A stretch of 64,000 nt of DNA from Jatrophihabitans sp. GAS493. Its GTDB lineage: Bacteria; Actinomycetota; Actinomycetes; Mycobacteriales; Jatrophihabitantaceae. How positions within the stretch are numbered: position 1 is the stretch's first letter; the number at the start of each line of letters is the position of its first letter. A program made the translations under genes and the position numbers. The DNA lies in contig NZ_LT907982.1 in NCBI RefSeq assembly GCF_900230215.1, positions 1,178,001 to 1,242,000 of the forward strand, read 5' to 3'. Shown piece by piece: positions 61,329 through 64,000 of this stretch. The notes below the pieces were generated by a model that saw nothing but the letters and a program-made list of their open reading frames with translations, had not been told where the DNA came from and did not search any database.

Positions 61329-62776
61329 CCGAGTTGACCGCCGGGCGCCGCCGGCTGGTGCTGGCCATCTGCTGTATGAGCCTGCTCATCGTCGGCATGG
61401 ACGCCACCATCGTGAACGTCGCGCTGCCGTCCATCCGCACCGATCTGAACGCCTCCGTCGCCGGCCTGCAGTGGACGATCGACGCGTACACCGTGGTGCT
61501 GGCCAGTCTGCTCATCCTCTCCGGATCGACCGCCGACCGACTGGGGCGCCGGCGGGTCTTCCAGTTCGGCCTGGTGCTCTTCACCCTCGGGTCGCTGCTG
61601 TGCAGTGTGGCCCCGGGCCTCGGTTGGCTGATCGCCTTCCGGATGGTCCAGGCGGCCGGCGGATCGATGCTCAACCCGGTTGCCATGTCGATCATCACCA
61701 ACGTCTTCACCGATCCCCGCGAGCGGGCGCGCGCCATCGGCGTCTGGGGCGGGGTCGTCGGCATCAGTCTCGGCCTCGGCCCGGTGGTCGGCGGTCTGCT
61801 GATCCAGGTGATCGATTGGCGAGCAATCTTCTGGGTGAACGTCCCGATCGGCGTGGCCGCCTTCATCCTGGCCGCGATCTTCATCCCGGAGTCGAAGGCA
61901 CTGCGCCCACGCCGCGTCGATGCGATCGGGCAGGTGCTGGTGATTGTCCTGCTGGCGAGCGTCACCTATGCCATCATCGAGGCGCCCCGGGCCGGGTTCC
62001 GTTCGGCCGAGATCCTTGGCTTCCTGGGGCTGGCGGTGATCGCGCTCGTCGGCCTGCTCATCTACGAGCCGCGACGGACCGACCCGCTCATCGAACTCCG
62101 CTTCTTCCGTAGTGCCCCGTTCAGCGGCGCCACCCTCATCGCGGTCTGCGGCTTCGGTGCCTTCAGCGGCTTCCTCTTCCTGAATACCCTTTACCTACAG
62201 GACGTCCGTGGCTATTCAGCATTCGCCGCCGGCCTGTGCACGCTGCCGATGGCGCTGATGGCGACGATCTTCGCGCCCATCTCCGGACGGGTCGTCGGCG
62301 CGCGGGGTCCCCGGCCATCGCTACTCATCGCCGGCGTGGCGATGATCCTCGGGGCGTTGATGCTCACCGGGATCACCGCCGCGACGCCGCTGTGGTGGCT
62401 GCTGGCCAGTTACTTCGTCTTCTCCTTCGGCTTCGGTTGGCTCAACGCGCCGATCACCAACACCGCGGTCTCCGGCATGCCGCGTGAACAGGCCGGGGTC
62501 GCCGCCGGAATCGCCTCGACCAGCCGCCAGGTCGGCGCCACGCTCGGGGTCGCCATCGTCGGCGCGGTGGTCGCCTCCGGCGTGCACGCGTCCATGCAGG
62601 GCGAGTTCGTCCAGGCCAGTCACGCCGCGTGGTGGATCGTCGTGGCCGGCGGGCTGGGGGTGCTGGTGATCGGCGCGCTCAGCTCCAGTGAGTGGGCTCG
62701 TGGCACCGCGGCCAAGCTGGTGGACGAGGAGCGGCGGGAGAACGCCCTCGCCGCCGCCGGCGCGTCGACGGGATGA
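61325..62776 (+). CDS. DHA2-family MFS transporter
   Basis: 483-residue exporter with about 14 helices. It has LLIVGMDATIVNVALPSI at helix 1, motif A GSTADRLGRRRVFQFG and motif C GISLGLGPVVGGLL, as in EmrB/QacA and Stp-like pumps. It is related to but clearly distinct from the pump at 59370. ATG 61325 has no good SD and is coupled to a short upstream frame. Its stop overlaps the next MarR gene (ATGA, 62773-62776). Confidence 0.92.
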   Translation: MTELTAGRRRLVLAICCMSLLIVGMDATIVNVALPSIRTDLNASVAGLQWTIDAYTVVLASLLILSGSTADRLGRRRVFQFGLVLFTLGSLLCSVAPGLGWLIAFRMVQAAGGSMLNPVAMSIITNVFTDPRERARAIGVWGGVVGISLGLGPVVGGLLIQVIDWRAIFWVNVPIGVAAFILAAIFIPESKALRPRRVDAIGQVLVIVLLASVTYAIIEAPRAGFRSAEILGFLGLAVIALVGLLIYEPRRTDPLIELRFFRSAPFSGATLIAVCGFGAFSGFLFLNTLYLQDVRGYSAFAAGLCTLPMALMATIFAPISGRVVGARGPRPSLLIAGVAMILGALMLTGITAATPLWWLLASYFVFSFGFGWLNAPITNTAVSGMPREQAGVAAGIASTSRQVGATLGVAIVGAVVASGVHASMQGEFVQASHAAWWIVVAGGLGVLVIGALSSSEWARGTAAKLVDEERRENALAAAGASTG

Positions 62777-63213
62777 GTGAGCCGGTGAACGGCACTGAAT
62801 CTGCGGTGACGGCCGCGGCGGCCGCGTTTGCCGTGATGCGCAATCTGGTGCTCGACGGCAACGACGCCCGGGCCCGGGTCGCCGAGGAACTCGGTATGAG
62901 CTTCGGCCGCGCGAAGGCGCTGCGCCGCCTGGCCCATCAGCCGGCGCGGCTGCGCGACCTGGCCGTCGCGCTGGCTATCGACGCGCCCTACACGACGGTC
63001 ATCGTCGACGACCTGGAGCAGCGGGGTCTGGTTGAGCGGAGGGTGGATCCGGCCGATCGGCGCTGCCGGCTGGTGAGTGTCACCCCGGCCGGGGCCCAGT
63101 TGGCTGCTCGGGCCGACGAGATCCTCAGCACCCCACCACCGGCGCTGCGCTCGCTGCCCGCGACGGAGCTGGCCGAGCTGGCCCGAATTCTGAGCCGCAT
63201 TCCGTCTGCGTAA
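62773..63213 (+). CDS. MarR family transcriptional regulator
   Basis: 146-residue MarR protein. The winged helix includes RLRDLAVALAIDAPYTTVIV, DDLEQRGLVERRVDPADRRC and RLVSVTPAG. The ATG overlaps the stop of the MFS gene, so this cassette runs pump then regulator, opposite to the one at 58756. It likely regulates the operon. A frame upstream (from 62692) is not MarR-like. Confidence 0.9.
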   Translation: MSEPVNGTESAVTAAAAAFAVMRNLVLDGNDARARVAEELGMSFGRAKALRRLAHQPARLRDLAVALAIDAPYTTVIVDDLEQRGLVERRVDPADRRCRLVSVTPAGAQLAARADEILSTPPPALRSLPATELAELARILSRIPSA

Positions 63214-63233
63214 AGACCAAGGCCCGCGTCAAA

Positions 63234-63277
63234 CAAAGGCGACCCGTCCGCTGGGCTGGCGGCCCCGTCTGCCTTTG
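63234..63277 (+). terminator. Candidate terminator after the MFS-MarR operon
   Basis: CAAAGGC (63234-63240) and GCCTTTG (63271-63277) are perfect 7-bp arms. GC-rich sequence between them can extend the stem imperfectly (CCGTCCGC against GGCGGCC). It lies 20 bp after the marR stop. Confidence 0.5.
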
Positions 63278-63399
63278 CGCTGGAGCGCGGCAGATCATGG
63301 CCCCAAACTGCTGCCTGTCTAAGGATCTCTAGCCGCGCGCCGATACAGAACATGTGACCGAGACGGATCTCGGTCGAGATAGGCAAGGAGAGCCTAGTT

Positions 63400-64000
63400 G
63401 TGTACACGCATGCCTCGAGACCGAATGGGAAGTCGCCCCGGACGCTCCGGCGTCTCGGCCTGCTCTCTCTGGTTGCTGGACTGGGTGTAACCAACCTGTT
63501 GGTGCTAGCGACCAGTGGCCCGTCGGGCGGTGTGGTGGCCCATCGGGTCTCCGCGCTGAGTGCCCGGCAGGCCACGGTTGCACCGACCACTTCGGTGCCG
63601 ATCTCGGTGCCATCGGCCAATGATTCATTGACGTTCAGCGCATCAGCGAGCCCGTTCGGCGACTCCTCCACGGCGCCGGTTGTACCCATCGCGCCGCTGG
63701 CCGGCCCGTCTCCGGCAACCGATGCAGCCGACCGGACCGCGCCCCAGGTACGGCCGGCCTCACTCGTGCAGGTACTCCCCACGATCAAGCAAGTGGCGAA
63801 GCCCACCGCGAAGAAGACCGCGAAGAAGACCGTGAAGAAGGCGGCAAAGCCGACGGCGAAGAAGGCGGCGAAGAAGGCCGTCAAGAAGGTCGTGAAGAAG
63901 GTCGTCAAGAAGGTCGTCAAGAAGCCGGCCAAGAAGGCCGTGGCGAAGCCGGCCGTGCGCAGGTCAGCCGTCCCGGCCTACACATCGTGGGCCGCGTTGA
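63400..64000 (+). CDS. Exported Lys/Ala-rich protein, partial (possible Rpf/transglycosylase)
   Basis: Open frame from GTG 63400 to the window end, no stop (200 codons). AAGGAG lies nine bases before the GTG. A basic start (GKSPRTLRRLG) leads into a hydrophobic helix (LLSLVAGLGVTNLLVLA), a signal peptide or anchor. A Ser/Thr/Pro/Ala-rich linker follows, then a Lys-rich segment with AKK/VKK repeats (about residues 130-185). The last residues, YTSWAAL, resemble the approach to an Rpf-type transglycosylase domain (W..LAxCESG), but that part is outside. Lys-rich linkers suit wall or DNA/teichoate contact. The C-terminal domain is therefore a guess. Confidence 0.7.
   Translation, partial: MYTHASRPNGKSPRTLRRLGLLSLVAGLGVTNLLVLATSGPSGGVVAHRVSALSARQATVAPTTSVPISVPSANDSLTFSASASPFGDSSTAPVVPIAPLAGPSPATDAADRTAPQVRPASLVQVLPTIKQVAKPTAKKTAKKTVKKAAKPTAKKAAKKAVKKVVKKVVKKVVKKPAKKAVAKPAVRRSAVPAYTSWAAL

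Noticed and set aside
63278-63399. Possible c-di-AMP (ydaO-type) riboswitch before an Rpf-like gene
   Set aside because: Searched by eye for the conserved ydaO core segments; they are not present, and the gap is too short for the full aptamer.
62988-63932. Minus-strand frame with striking FLTTFF/FFAAFF repeats, looking like a membrane protein
   Set aside because: It is the complement of the AAG-rich Lys repeats of the real exported protein beginning at 63400, which has a good SD and a signal helix.

Overview
This window comes from a high-GC actinobacterium. Evidence: a BldC-type MerR regulator, a DUF3073 gene beside purM, a MDMPI-fold (mycothiol-enzyme family) protein, an RNase J, many GTG/TTG starts, TGA-overlap gene coupling and many apparently leaderless genes. 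The set resembles Frankiales/Jatrophihabitans-like actinobacteria more than Streptomyces or the mycolate-forming Mycobacteriales. That placement is an inference, not something the sequence proves.

Region 1 (about 1-17,240, nearly all minus strand) is a surface-glycan locus. It holds a GH16 lipoprotein, two GT4 and four GT2 glycosyltransferases, a Wzx-like flippase, a GT-C-like membrane protein and three acyltransferases of different folds (hexapeptide LbH, HxxxD condensation-like, and a membrane AT3 enzyme with two SGNH domains). Most genes overlap by 1-14 nt, so they form tight operons.

Region 2 (about 17,500-29,100) is mixed housekeeping and unknown genes: a Pr6Pr membrane protein, a lipoprotein, an EEP-family membrane protein, methionine aminopeptidase, RNase J, a GtrB/DPM-like GT2, DedA, DUF427, class II fructose-bisphosphate aldolase, a DUF559/AbiEi-like protein between palindromic repeats, and DUF3151. 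Two unlinked small Cys/His-rich proteins are paralogues.

Region 3 (29,370-57,601) is a purine-biosynthesis block (purA, purD, purB, purC, purS, purQ, purL, purF, purM) with other genes between its members. One insertion is a tandem triplet of single-pass exported proteins of an unrecognised family between purD and purB. The main one lies between a MDMPI-fold gene and purF: a fatty-acyl-AMP ligase, a 2194-residue polyketide synthase, an acyl-CoA carboxylase beta subunit and an Sfp-type phosphopantetheinyl transferase, all coupled and driven by a near-consensus promoter in an AT-rich gap. Gene order and the PKS thioesterase geometry match the mycolate condensation system (fadD32-pks13-accD4), but this PKS also has an intact ketoreductase and a degenerate dehydratase-like domain. 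It is the best candidate here for an undescribed lipid system, making an alpha-branched beta-hydroxy (mycolate-like) acyl product.

Region 4 (57,615-64,000) has DUF3073, bldC, two MarR/MFS drug-efflux cassettes with recognisable operators, leader and terminators, and the start of an exported Lys-rich protein cut by the window edge, possibly Rpf/transglycosylase-like. No rRNA, tRNA, insertion sequence, CRISPR array or phage gene was recognised.
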